Origin: Hyphomicrobiales bacterium
GTDB taxonomy: Bacteria; Pseudomonadota; Alphaproteobacteria; Rhizobiales; HXMU1428-3
Reading direction: 5' to 3'
Length of the DNA: 7,172 nucleotides
Assembly: GCA_021775385.1 (NCBI GenBank)
Contig: JAJFHW010000057.1
Location: forward strand, 1 to 7,172
Made by a program: the position numbers and the translations under genes. The notes beneath the pieces are model-generated. The model ran no database searches and was not told the DNA's origin. It saw only the letters and a program-made list of their open reading frames with translations. This document shows, piece after piece, positions 1 to 6,033 of this stretch; the stretch's first letter is position 1; each line of letters opens with the position of its first letter.

Positions 1-1
1 G

Positions 2-874
2 CAAATTGAAGAGACATTGGGAGATATTAAAACGGGCTTTGATTTGCTTAATGTGACAAGTGAAAACACCTCAAAAATAGCGTTAAATGTGCAAGATTAT
101 TCTGGGTCTTTTAATGAAATACTCGACAAAGTTTCTGAGGCCATGGAGACTATTGACCTGACAACTGGCGTGATTGACCAACAAATGGCGACCGTCAATT
201 CAACCTGCCATGATTTTTCAAAAAATTCCTCTCACCTTGCTGATAACATACAGGGCTCGAGTGATAAGTTAAACGATGTTTCTAAGTCAATGCGTCATGT
301 TGCGGATGAAAGTGATAAGCTTGTTTTGCTCTCAGTTATGAGTGGGACAAATCAAGGTGAAGCTGCGATCATACATAAGGCAACTGAGGCGGCAGAGCAT
401 GTGGCAAAGTTGTTTGAAGGCGCTATTGCTTCTGGTGAATTAACGGAAAATGATTTTTTTGATAGAAATCATGAGGCCGTTCCAAATACTGACCCCGAGC
501 AATTTATTGCAAAATTTACAGAATTTAATGATAAACAAGTCTCACCATTGATTGAGGAAATTGTTGCAAGTGACGTGCGGATTGCCTGGTGTGCGGCAAT
601 AGATGATACGGCTTATATTCCAACAAATATTAAGAAGGTGTCACAACCACAGGGTGATGACCCAGTATGGAATATGGCGAATTGTCGAAATCATCGGTAC
701 TTTAATGATTTAACAGGGGTGCGGGCGAGTAAAAACCAAGAACCTTTGTTACTGCAAACTTATCAGCGAGATATGGGGGGCGGGGTTTTTGTTCCAATGA
801 AAGATATTAGTTCGCCGATTTTTATTAATGGCCAGCATTGGGGTGGGTTTAGAATTGGCTATACCCCTGACTAA
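2..874 (+). CDS. Methyl-accepting chemotaxis protein, C-terminal part (5' end cut off by window)
   Basis: This is the last 290 residues of a chemoreceptor-type protein; the frame is open from base 2, so the true start lies outside the window. Visible residues 1 to about 110 are long, polar and helical, with few prolines and regular small or hydrophobic positions. This fits the descending cytoplasmic signalling helix of an MCP, although the conserved hairpin tip that contacts CheA/CheW is not in view. From about residue 120 a globular domain follows, with DVRIAWCAAID (from 191), SQPQGDDPVWN, CRNHRYFNDLTG, LLLQTYQRDMGGG, PMKDISSPIF and the terminal HWGGFRIGY (279-287). I recognise this C-terminal module from many proteobacterial MCPs. 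By family knowledge the protein relays a sensed signal to the chemotaxis kinase; the ligand is unknown. Confidence in the MCP call is high, but lower for the role of the C-terminal domain. Confidence 0.85.
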   Translation, partial: QIEETLGDIKTGFDLLNVTSENTSKIALNVQDYSGSFNEILDKVSEAMETIDLTTGVIDQQMATVNSTCHDFSKNSSHLADNIQGSSDKLNDVSKSMRHVADESDKLVLLSVMSGTNQGEAAIIHKATEAAEHVAKLFEGAIASGELTENDFFDRNHEAVPNTDPEQFIAKFTEFNDKQVSPLIEEIVASDVRIAWCAAIDDTAYIPTNIKKVSQPQGDDPVWNMANCRNHRYFNDLTGVRASKNQEPLLLQTYQRDMGGGVFVPMKDISSPIFINGQHWGGFRIGYTPD

Positions 875-971
875 GTCTTTTTTAATGATTATAGTTGTTC
901 TCTTTTTAGCTTCTGTTTTCTTTGTTGTGTTTTCTTTTTCTCTCCCATTGCAATGTTTTGCTCGGACTTTT

Positions 972-999
972 ATAACGTAGAGGTGATAATTTACGTTAT
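972..999. repeat. Perfect 8-bp inverted repeat
   Basis: ATAACGTA (972-979) and TACGTTAT (992-999) are exact reverse complements separated by 12 bases, which puts the arm centres about 20 bp apart, close to two helical turns. It could be an operator for a dimeric regulator or a weak hairpin at the end of the MCP transcript. No T-run of terminator quality follows it. It lies about 235 bases upstream of the hflK start. The function is inferred; only the symmetry is seen. Confidence 0.4.
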
Positions 1000-1107
1000 T
1001 TAGGTATAAAGATTGCTGTTTTCTCCTCATTATTCTTCTATTTTGGGGTTTAAATTATTATCTTTCTTCTTAAATTAGAACATATAGATAATTTTCGAGC
1101 AAAAAAC

Positions 1108-1123
1108 AAAACTGGCTAGTTTT
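1108..1123. repeat. Short inverted repeat upstream of hflK
   Basis: AAAACT (1108-1113) and AGTTTT (1118-1123) pair exactly around GGCT. In such AT-rich DNA this can occur by chance. It has no following T-run that would make it a good terminator. Confidence 0.2.
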
Positions 1124-1222
1124 CTTAGGATGCTGATCGGATGTTTTTTGTGGTTACGTTTTCTTTAAGGTTTAAAGCTTTATTGGAATTTTAAATTTTA
1201 TGATTTTTGTCAATAACATTGT

Positions 1223-1226
1223 GGGA
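1223..1226 (+). promoter_or_regulatory. Ribosome binding site of hflK
   Basis: GGGA lies seven bases before the ATG at 1234. This supports that ATG over the in-frame TTG codons at 1207 and 1219, which lack a comparable site. The resulting protein begins MPWS, as HflK proteins typically do. Confidence 0.6.
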
Positions 1227-1233
1227 AATAAGC

Positions 1234-2355
1234 ATGCCTTGGAGTGGTCAGAACGGCAATAATGGTGGTCGAAATGGTGGTGGTGAGGGTCCTTGGGGGC
1301 CTCGCAACAAAGGTGGCGGCCAGCAGCCTGATATTGAAGAGCTTTTTAAAAAGAGCCAAGATCGCTTGAAGCGGGCTATGCCCGGCGGCGGTGGCGGGAA
1401 ATCAGGAGCGCCTAGTGGGCCGCTGTTTTTCTTATTTATAGCCGGACTAGCTGCTATTGTTGGTTGGTTGGCCTTTACTGTTAAAGTGAACCCTGACCAA
1501 GTTGGTATTGTGACACAGTTTGGTAAATATAACCGGACACTGACTGAAGGCCTGCATTTACGCTTTCCAAATCCAGTTGAGCAGGTTTATTTGATTAAAC
1601 CTCAATTTGCTCAAAAGATTACTATTGGTGGTGGCCGTGATTTTTCTGGTCGTGGATTTGACACGAATAATAGTGCAGACCGAAATGCGAGCATGATGCT
1701 GACTGGTGACAATAATATTGTTGATGTTCAGTTTACTATTCAATGGAACATTAAAGACGCGAAAAAGTTTCTCTTTAATGTGGAACATCCGGCTAAAACT
1801 GTTCGTGAAGTGGCTGAGAGCGCAATGCGTGAAGTTGTTGGTGGTAAATCTTTGAATGAAGTTTTAAACGAAAACTTTGCTCAAAACCAAGACCAGGTAC
1901 AAACTTCAATGCAGCAAACTTTGGATGAGTATGATTCTGGGATTAATGTTCGGGAAGTTGTTATTGGCAAGCCTGACGTGCCAAACGAAGTTATTAAAGC
2001 TGTGAACGATGTGGAAGCAGCGAAACAAGATAAAGAGCGCCTCATTCAAGAAGCACGAGCTTATATTAATAAGGTCGTGCCGGAAGCGCGTGGTGCTGCG
2101 GCCCGTATTACTCAAAAAGCTGAAGGCTACAAATCTCGTATTGTGGCGGAAGCACAAGGTGAGGCGGCGCGTTTTAAATCAATTTATACGGAATATGTAA
2201 AAGCGCCTGAAGTGACGAGGGAGCGGCTTTATATTGAAATGATGGAGCGAGTTTTCTCTGGAACTGATAAAATTATTTTGGATAATGATGGTAAGTCTGG
2301 CGGCGTCGTTCCTTACCTACCATTAAACGAATTAAACAAGAAACCAGTGAGATAG
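1234..2355 (+). CDS. hflK: HflK, SPFH-family modulator of the FtsH protease
   Basis: HflK and HflC form a membrane complex that encloses FtsH in the inner membrane and modulates its degradation of membrane proteins; the bulk of both proteins lies in the periplasm. This 373-residue protein has the expected order: a Gly/Asn-rich cytoplasmic N-terminus starting MPWS (1-30), an acidic/basic helix IEELFKKSQDRLKRAM (34-49), a second Gly stretch, one transmembrane segment (about 63-81), then the SPFH/band 7 domain beginning VNPDQVGIVTQFGKY (85-99) and including TEGLHLRFPNPVEQV. A charged, Ala-rich coiled coil (about 259-315) with repeated E-A-x-G/A units follows. The length fits the family. hflC starts 11 bases after the stop. 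The start was chosen from the ribosome binding site and the family N-terminus. The assignment is very secure. Confidence 0.97.
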   Translation: MPWSGQNGNNGGRNGGGEGPWGPRNKGGGQQPDIEELFKKSQDRLKRAMPGGGGGKSGAPSGPLFFLFIAGLAAIVGWLAFTVKVNPDQVGIVTQFGKYNRTLTEGLHLRFPNPVEQVYLIKPQFAQKITIGGGRDFSGRGFDTNNSADRNASMMLTGDNNIVDVQFTIQWNIKDAKKFLFNVEHPAKTVREVAESAMREVVGGKSLNEVLNENFAQNQDQVQTSMQQTLDEYDSGINVREVVIGKPDVPNEVIKAVNDVEAAKQDKERLIQEARAYINKVVPEARGAAARITQKAEGYKSRIVAEAQGEAARFKSIYTEYVKAPEVTRERLYIEMMERVFSGTDKIILDNDGKSGGVVPYLPLNELNKKPVR

Positions 2356-2360
2356 GGAGA
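2354..2360 (+). promoter_or_regulatory. Ribosome binding site of hflC overlapping the hflK stop
   Basis: AGGGAGA overlaps the last two bases of the hflK TAG stop and sits six bases before the hflC ATG. This arrangement suggests translational coupling of the two complex partners. The same heptamer at the same spacing precedes the DegP-like gene. Confidence 0.7.
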
Positions 2361-2366
2361 GATCTA

Positions 2367-3233
2367 ATGCGTGCATTTTTAAGTTTTTTGGTTGTTCTTG
2401 GCATAGCTGCTGCAGTTCTTGCCTATTTTTCATTGTTTACCGTTCATCAAACTGAGCGGGCGATGGTCTTGCAACTTGGTTCTGTGCAGAAAGAAATTTC
2501 TGAGCCAGGCCTACATTTCAAAATTCCTTTTGTTCAAAACGTTGTTTATTTTGACAAAAAGCTTTTGGAAGTTGATGTTCCTTCACGGGAAATTTTAATT
2601 GCAGGTAAAAAGCGGATTATTATTGATGCGTTTGCTCGTTATAAAATCACTGAACCGTTGAAGTTTTATCAAAACATTGGCTCTCGTTTGCAGTTTGACA
2701 GTCGTTTGTTTGACTTTGTAAACGCGTCTTTCCGTCAGGTTCTGTCTGGCGCTAGTCTTGATGATATTGTTAAAGACAAGCGTAAAGAGCTTATGAATGA
2801 TGTGACTAAGATCGTGAAGGATAAAGTTCAGCCTTTTGGTGTTGAGGTTGTTGATGTGCGTCTGAAGCGTGCTGACCTACCAAAACAATTGGAAGAAAAT
2901 GTATACACTCGTATGAAGCGTGAACGTCAGCAGGAAGCTGCGACATATCGCGCTGAGGGTGAGGAAGCGTCGATCAAAATTCGTGCTGAAGCTGACCGGA
3001 CTGTAATTGAGCTGAAAGCGCAAGCTACGAAGAAATCTGAGATTATACGTGGTGAAGGTGACGCAGAGCGAAATAGTGTCTTTGCGGAAGCCTTTAATCG
3101 TGATCCGAAATTCTTTGCGTTTTATCGTTCTATGCAAGCTTATGAAAAAGGCCTGGCATCAGGAGATACTCGGCTTGTAATTACACCGAATTCTGAGTTC
3201 TTCAGATTTTTCAATAAACCGAGTGGTGAATAA
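2367..3233 (+). CDS. hflC: HflC, SPFH-family modulator of the FtsH protease
   Basis: HflC is the partner of HflK in the inner-membrane complex around FtsH. The 288-residue protein has an N-terminal membrane anchor (about residues 4-22, preceded by MRAF), then the SPFH domain starting FTVHQTERAMVLQLG with the conserved GLHFKIPFVQNVVYFDK stretch, and a charged coiled coil (about 182-245) containing RMKRERQQEAATYRAEGEE and the family-typical GEGDAER. The C-terminus includes DPKFFAFYRSMQAYEK and SEFFRFF, also typical of HflC. It lacks the Gly-rich N-terminal tail that marks HflK, which separates the two paralogues. The name recalls lysogenization phenotypes in Escherichia coli and does not imply that it is itself a protease. 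The assignment is very secure. Confidence 0.97.
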   Translation: MRAFLSFLVVLGIAAAVLAYFSLFTVHQTERAMVLQLGSVQKEISEPGLHFKIPFVQNVVYFDKKLLEVDVPSREILIAGKKRIIIDAFARYKITEPLKFYQNIGSRLQFDSRLFDFVNASFRQVLSGASLDDIVKDKRKELMNDVTKIVKDKVQPFGVEVVDVRLKRADLPKQLEENVYTRMKRERQQEAATYRAEGEEASIKIRAEADRTVIELKAQATKKSEIIRGEGDAERNSVFAEAFNRDPKFFAFYRSMQAYEKGLASGDTRLVITPNSEFFRFFNKPSGE

Positions 3234-3250
3234 GCTTAGTTGGTAGTTTC

Positions 3251-3445
3251 ATGCTTGATTTTGTGATGGGGATAGGTTTTGCCTTTGTTATTGAAGGGCT
3301 TATATGGGGCCTTTTCCCACACACAATCGCCAAAGTTATTATGCAAATTTCAAAGACTGATGAGCAGACCCTGCGTTATATTGGCGTGGGGTCTTTGGCT
3401 CTTGGGGTTGGTATAATTTATTTTGTTCAACAAGCTCGGATTTAA
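3251..3445 (+). CDS. DUF2065 (YjeT-type) small inner-membrane protein
   Basis: This 64-residue protein has two hydrophobic segments, roughly residues 3-24 (VMGIGFAFVIEGLIWGLFP) and 43-60 (IGVGSLALGVGIIYFVQQA), joined by a short polar helix, KVIMQISKTDEQTLRYIG. The size, the V-I-E-G-L pattern in the first helix, the Pro after it, and the R-x-x-G-x-G motif before the second match the DUF2065 family, whose E. coli member YjeT is also encoded next to hflKC. No molecular function is established for the family that I know of. It begins 17 bases after the hflC stop and so probably shares the operon, though its Shine-Dalgarno is poor, which may mean lower expression or translational coupling. The family call is confident; any role with HflKC is inferred from position. 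Confidence 0.88.
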   Translation: MLDFVMGIGFAFVIEGLIWGLFPHTIAKVIMQISKTDEQTLRYIGVGSLALGVGIIYFVQQARI

Positions 3446-3724
3446 ATTCTTTGTGATGTTTCTGCTTAATCTCTTGTTTTGCCTTAAAATACCCTCACTA
3501 TGAATAGAGTGTTTACACGAATAATTGCACTTACATCTGGTATCTTTGTTTCAGTGGCTTATATATAATGTGTTTGCAATATTAACTCATTTAAAAAAGC
3601 GGTAGAGCCTTTAAGAGTTCAGTTTTTCAAATTTTGAGTTTTTTGCTTTTGGGTGTAAGTTCTTAGCTGCATTCAATAGCTTGTTATTTACTTATTAGAT
3701 CTTACTTTGTTTGTTACTAATAGC

Positions 3725-3737
3725 TGCTAATTTAGCA
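3725..3737. repeat. 13-base palindrome upstream of the DegP-like gene
   Basis: TGCTAA (3725-3730) and TTAGCA (3732-3737) are exact reverse complements around one T, about 96 bases before the chosen start codon. A small operator is possible; chance is also possible in this AT-rich gap. Confidence 0.25.
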
Positions 3738-3820
3738 ATGGTCATAAATATTGTAGGATTTTGTCATGATGAATAGATGCGGGTTTTAAGTAACTTTTAT
3801 ATTTATTCATATGTCCGATC

Positions 3821-3827
3821 AGGGAGA
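3821..3827 (+). promoter_or_regulatory. Ribosome binding site deciding the DegP-like start
   Basis: AGGGAGA lies six bases before the ATG at 3834, the same heptamer and spacing as at hflC. It favours that start over the in-frame ATG at 3777, which has no visible Shine-Dalgarno. Confidence 0.7.
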
Positions 3828-3833
3828 AATGCG

Positions 3834-5423
3834 ATGGTTCGCAATCGTTCAGACTTATCAGCACAACAAAAAAGAGCGCGCTTGTTACGTGCTTCACAAA
3901 ATAATAGAGCTGTTGCAATTGCGCAGACTAAAGACACTCACTTCTCTCGCTATTTAAGAGATGCAATTATTCTCTTCGGGATTACACTGTTTCTCTTGTC
4001 TGCAATGATGATTGCTCGTGCAGATGCCAAGGATACTCAAGACCGCACTTTAGCTGATTTGGCTGATAGTTTACAAAATGCGGTTGTAAATATTTCAACA
4101 AGTCAAAAAGTGAAACCGGCATTAAATAAAAGAGGCGCTCCTGGTCGCCCTCCTCAATTACCTAAGGGATTGCCTTTTGAGAAGTTCTTCAAAGACTTCT
4201 TTGATGAAAATAACAAAAACAACCGAGCTCAGCGTGTTAGCTCTTTAGGTTCAGGTTTTGTTATTGATACAAGTGGTTTGATTGTTACTAATAATCACGT
4301 GATTAAAGGTGCTGATGAAATCTTTGTGAATTTTGTCGATGGCACAAAACTGAAAGTTGATAAAGTTCTTGGTGTTGATGCCAAAACAGATTTAGCTCTT
4401 CTTAAAGTGTCACCTAAAAAGCCTTTGTCTGCTGTACCTTTTGGTAAATCATCAGAAGCTCGTGTTGGTGACTGGGTGATGGCGATTGGTAATCCATTTG
4501 GTCTTGGTGGCACTGTAACTGTTGGGATTGTTTCCGCTAAAGATAGAGACATTAACTCAGGCCCTTATGATGAATTTATCCAAACTGATGCAGCCATTAA
4601 TAAGGGTAACTCTGGTGGTCCGCTTTTCAATATGAAGGGTGAGGTTATTGGTGTGAACACTGCGATTATTTCACCATCTGGTGGCTCAATCGGCATTGGT
4701 TTTTCTGTGCCATCTGACACAGTTGTCAATGTTATTTCTCAACTTAAAAAATATGGTGAGACACGCCGCGGTTGGCTTGGTGTGCTTATTCAAAAAGTTA
4801 CACCTGAAATTGCTGAAGGTTTTGGAATGGCGAAGCCTGAAGGTGCTTTGGTTTCTCGTGTGACCAAAGGTGGCCCTGCTGAAAAGGCTGGATTTGTGCC
4901 GAGTGATATTATTTTAGAATTTGATGGAAATTATGTGAAGTCTTCACGTGAGCTTCCTAAGATTGTTGCTTTAACGCCTGTTGAAAAAACGGTTGATGTT
5001 AAATTGCTTCGTCAGGGTAAAGAAGTCACTGTTAAAGTTAAAATCGCCCGTCTTGAAGCGGCTGAAAAGAACAACCCGGAACTTGCTGGCCGTGTTCAAC
5101 CTGATAAGCCTGTTGAGAGTGCTGTTCTTGGTATGACACTTTCTAACATCACACCGGATGTACGACGCAAATATCGTTTGGATGCAAAAGCTAAGGGTGT
5201 TGTTATTACGAAAGTTGCTCCGAATAGTCGCGCTGCTGAAAAAGGACTTCGTCCCGGGTTTGTGATTGTTGAAGTGATGCAAGAGCAAGTTTCTACTGCC
5301 GCTCAGGTTGTTAAGAAAGTTGAAGCATTAAAGAAAACGAATAAAAAGAATATCATCTTCTTTATTGCGCGTGGACGCGGTGAATTTGGTTTTGTTGCAC
5401 TGCCTTCTAACCCGCAGGGTTAG
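3834..5423 (+). CDS. Do/DegP (HtrA) family periplasmic serine endopeptidase with two PDZ domains
   Basis: This protein should degrade, and perhaps refold, damaged proteins in the periplasm. In the 529-residue product a basic polar N-tail (1-43) precedes one hydrophobic segment (about 44-60), followed by ARADA, which could be a signal peptidase site (after residue 63 or 65); a retained membrane anchor is the alternative. The trypsin-like domain carries the full catalytic triad: His155 in TNNHVI, Asp186 in KTDLALLK and Ser260 in GNSGGPLF. The region before it includes the loop LPKGLPFEKFFKDFF. PDZ1 runs from about 311 (RRGWLGV) to 408, and PDZ2 from about 430 (VLGMTL) to the end, as in Do-type rather than DegS-type proteins, which have one PDZ. 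It lies downstream of hflKC, giving an envelope quality-control cluster, probably with its own promoter. Which paralogue (DegP or DegQ) it corresponds to cannot be decided from sequence alone, so no symbol is given. Confidence 0.95.
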   Translation: MVRNRSDLSAQQKRARLLRASQNNRAVAIAQTKDTHFSRYLRDAIILFGITLFLLSAMMIARADAKDTQDRTLADLADSLQNAVVNISTSQKVKPALNKRGAPGRPPQLPKGLPFEKFFKDFFDENNKNNRAQRVSSLGSGFVIDTSGLIVTNNHVIKGADEIFVNFVDGTKLKVDKVLGVDAKTDLALLKVSPKKPLSAVPFGKSSEARVGDWVMAIGNPFGLGGTVTVGIVSAKDRDINSGPYDEFIQTDAAINKGNSGGPLFNMKGEVIGVNTAIISPSGGSIGIGFSVPSDTVVNVISQLKKYGETRRGWLGVLIQKVTPEIAEGFGMAKPEGALVSRVTKGGPAEKAGFVPSDIILEFDGNYVKSSRELPKIVALTPVEKTVDVKLLRQGKEVTVKVKIARLEAAEKNNPELAGRVQPDKPVESAVLGMTLSNITPDVRRKYRLDAKAKGVVITKVAPNSRAAEKGLRPGFVIVEVMQEQVSTAAQVVKKVEALKKTNKKNIIFFIARGRGEFGFVALPSNPQG

Positions 5424-5426
5424 AAG
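5404..5426 (+). terminator. Hairpin spanning the stop codon of the DegP-like gene
   Basis: Bases 5404-5413 and 5417-5426 pair perfectly over 10 bp around a GCA loop, with the TAG stop (5421-5423) inside the right arm. ACTCTTTT follows, a weak U-tract. It may act as a partial terminator or protect the 3' end from exonucleases. The stem is directly visible; the function is inferred. Confidence 0.5.
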
Positions 5427-5445
5427 ACTCTTTTAAGTGCTTCTT

Positions 5446-5466
5446 CGGTTGCCCACAAGGCAACCG
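5446..5466 (+). repeat. Hairpin in the 3' flank of the DegP-like gene
   Basis: CGGTTGCC (5446-5453) and GGCAACCG (5459-5466) are exact reverse complements around CACAA. No T-run follows, so this is not an intrinsic terminator on its own. It is the second of three hairpins between the protease gene and the next gene. Confidence 0.5.
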
Positions 5467-5547
5467 TCGCTGTTACCTACAGAATTCAGAGCTCACATGT
5501 TCGCTTTTCTGATTATGCTTTAGGAAACTTGTTACATAATTTTTATT

Positions 5548-5582
5548 AACCCGGTGGTCATTAATTTGGTTGCCGGGTTTTT
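5548..5582 (+). terminator. Intrinsic terminator downstream of the DegP-like gene
   Basis: AACCCGG (5548-5554) pairs with CCGGGTT (5573-5579). The intervening 18 bases can add G-U pairs and form the loop, and five T residues (5578-5582) close the structure. GC-rich stem plus T-run on the + strand is the standard form. It separates the protease transcript from the small secreted-protein gene. Confidence 0.7.
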
Positions 5583-5607
5583 GTTAATCTCAATTTCTTT
5601 CTTGATT

Positions 5608-5635
5608 TTGGGAATACTTGCGATGGGTGTATAGT
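5608..5635 (+). promoter_or_regulatory. Candidate promoter of the six-cysteine protein gene
   Basis: TTGGGA (5608-5613) and TATAGT (5630-5635) are separated by 16 bases, a passable vegetative promoter shape just after a terminator and 45 bases before the start codon. The match is imperfect and was made by eye. Confidence 0.3.
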
Positions 5636-5667
5636 TGGTTTGTGGTAATGAGGCCGCTCTTTTTTGT

Positions 5668-5673
5668 TAGGAG
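5668..5673 (+). promoter_or_regulatory. Ribosome binding site of the six-cysteine protein gene
   Basis: TAGGAG lies six bases before the ATG at 5680. It supports that ATG rather than the in-frame TTG at 5674, which directly abuts the site. Confidence 0.7.
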
Positions 5674-5679
5674 TTGGTT

Positions 5680-6030
5680 ATGAATTGTTTTCAAAATATT
5701 TGTTCTATTTTCTATAAATTAACGACAACTAGTTTTGTTGCTCTCTTCTTCTTTGCGCTGAGCTCGCCTGCTTTTGCGGATCGACCTGATCGGTGTTTTC
5801 ACAAACATTATAATAATAAGTCAACATGCAAAGCGGGCATTCGTGGGAAGAAATGCTCAGATGCAAATGGTAATAAGGGTAAGTGCGTGCAAAACAGCAC
5901 GAAGTGTTATTGCAAAATTTATAAGAAGAAAAAGAGTGCTAATAAAGAGCTGATTGACCTTGGTGTCGATGTTGGTATTTCTATTTTAAAATCGAAAAAG
6001 CATAAAAAACATCATAAACACCATGATTGA
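5680..6030 (+). CDS. Small secreted Lys/His-rich protein with six cysteines, function unknown
   Basis: I do not recognise this 116-residue protein. It starts with a good Sec signal peptide: Lys13, a hydrophobic core SFVALFFFALSS (18-29) and cleavage most likely after Ala33 in AFA|D. There is no lipobox. The mature part of about 83 residues holds six Cys (39, 50, 59, 69, 76, 78), ending in C-Y-C, with Gly/Asn turns between them, which suggests a compact three-disulfide fold. It is strongly basic (23 Lys/Arg against 7 Asp/Glu). After KKKK (82-85) comes a probable amphipathic helix ELIDLGVDVGISILKS, then a tail KKHKKHHKHHD that could bind metal or nucleic acid. The gene has its own Shine-Dalgarno, a possible promoter and a terminator upstream, so it is likely monocistronic. 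It ends three bases from the convergent channel gene. It is a real gene by these marks; any activity is unknown. Confidence 0.8.
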   Translation: MNCFQNICSIFYKLTTTSFVALFFFALSSPAFADRPDRCFHKHYNNKSTCKAGIRGKKCSDANGNKGKCVQNSTKCYCKIYKKKKSANKELIDLGVDVGISILKSKKHKKHHKHHD

Positions 6031-6033
6031 ATT

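Larger units (their letters stand above)
875..1233. other. Intergenic region between the MCP gene and hflK
   Basis: These 359 bases carry no convincing gene. The first 75 or so, right after the MCP stop, are very rich in T on the + strand. Two inverted repeats are visible, at 972-999 and 1108-1123. The promoter of the hflK operon must lie here or further upstream, but I could not pick a -35/-10 pair or a heat-shock-type promoter with confidence. Confidence 0.6.
3446..3833. other. Intergenic region before the DegP-like gene
   Basis: These 388 bases contain no gene I would annotate with confidence. They hold a 22-codon ATG-initiated reading frame (3500-3568), a TATAAT hexamer at 3564-3569 without a good -35, and a 13-base palindrome at 3725-3737. 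No clear terminator follows the DUF2065 gene. The length suggests that the protease gene has its own promoter, but I could not fix it. Confidence 0.55.

Noticed and set aside
749..1030. Minus-strand reading frame of 93 codons
   Set aside because: It overlaps the conserved end of the chemoreceptor and the T-rich gap. The protein is a Lys/Asn-rich low-complexity product of the base composition, with no recognisable domain.
1207..1233. TTG start for HflK, adding nine residues
   Set aside because: The ATG at 1234 has a ribosome binding site and gives the MPWS start expected of the family.
1558..1788. Minus-strand reading frame inside hflK
   Set aside because: It is antisense to the conserved SPFH domain and has no family resemblance.
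1906..2157. Minus-strand reading frame inside hflK
   Set aside because: It is antisense to the coiled-coil region of HflK, a typical shadow frame.
2009..2200. Plus-strand frame of 63 codons inside hflK
   Set aside because: It is an alternative frame of the coiled-coil region, rich in Lys/Arg because of the repeated codons there; hflK itself is intact.
2877..3137. Minus-strand reading frame inside hflC
   Set aside because: It is antisense to a conserved and intact gene and has no domain.
3564..3569. Perfect TATAAT hexamer as a promoter for the DegP-like gene
   Set aside because: No acceptable -35 sequence lies 16-18 bases upstream, and it is about 265 bases from the start codon. In AT-rich DNA the hexamer alone is weak evidence.
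3777..3833. Upstream ATG start for the DegP-like protein, adding 19 residues
   Set aside because: No Shine-Dalgarno precedes it, while AGGGAGA sits at ideal distance before the ATG at 3834.
4295..4552. Minus-strand reading frame inside the DegP-like gene
   Set aside because: It is antisense to the protease domain that carries the catalytic residues.
4681..4863. Plus-strand frame of 60 codons inside the DegP-like gene
   Set aside because: It is an out-of-frame shadow of the protease/PDZ1 junction, which is intact in the main frame.
4971..5288. Minus-strand reading frame inside the DegP-like gene
   Set aside because: It is antisense to both PDZ domains and has no recognisable family.
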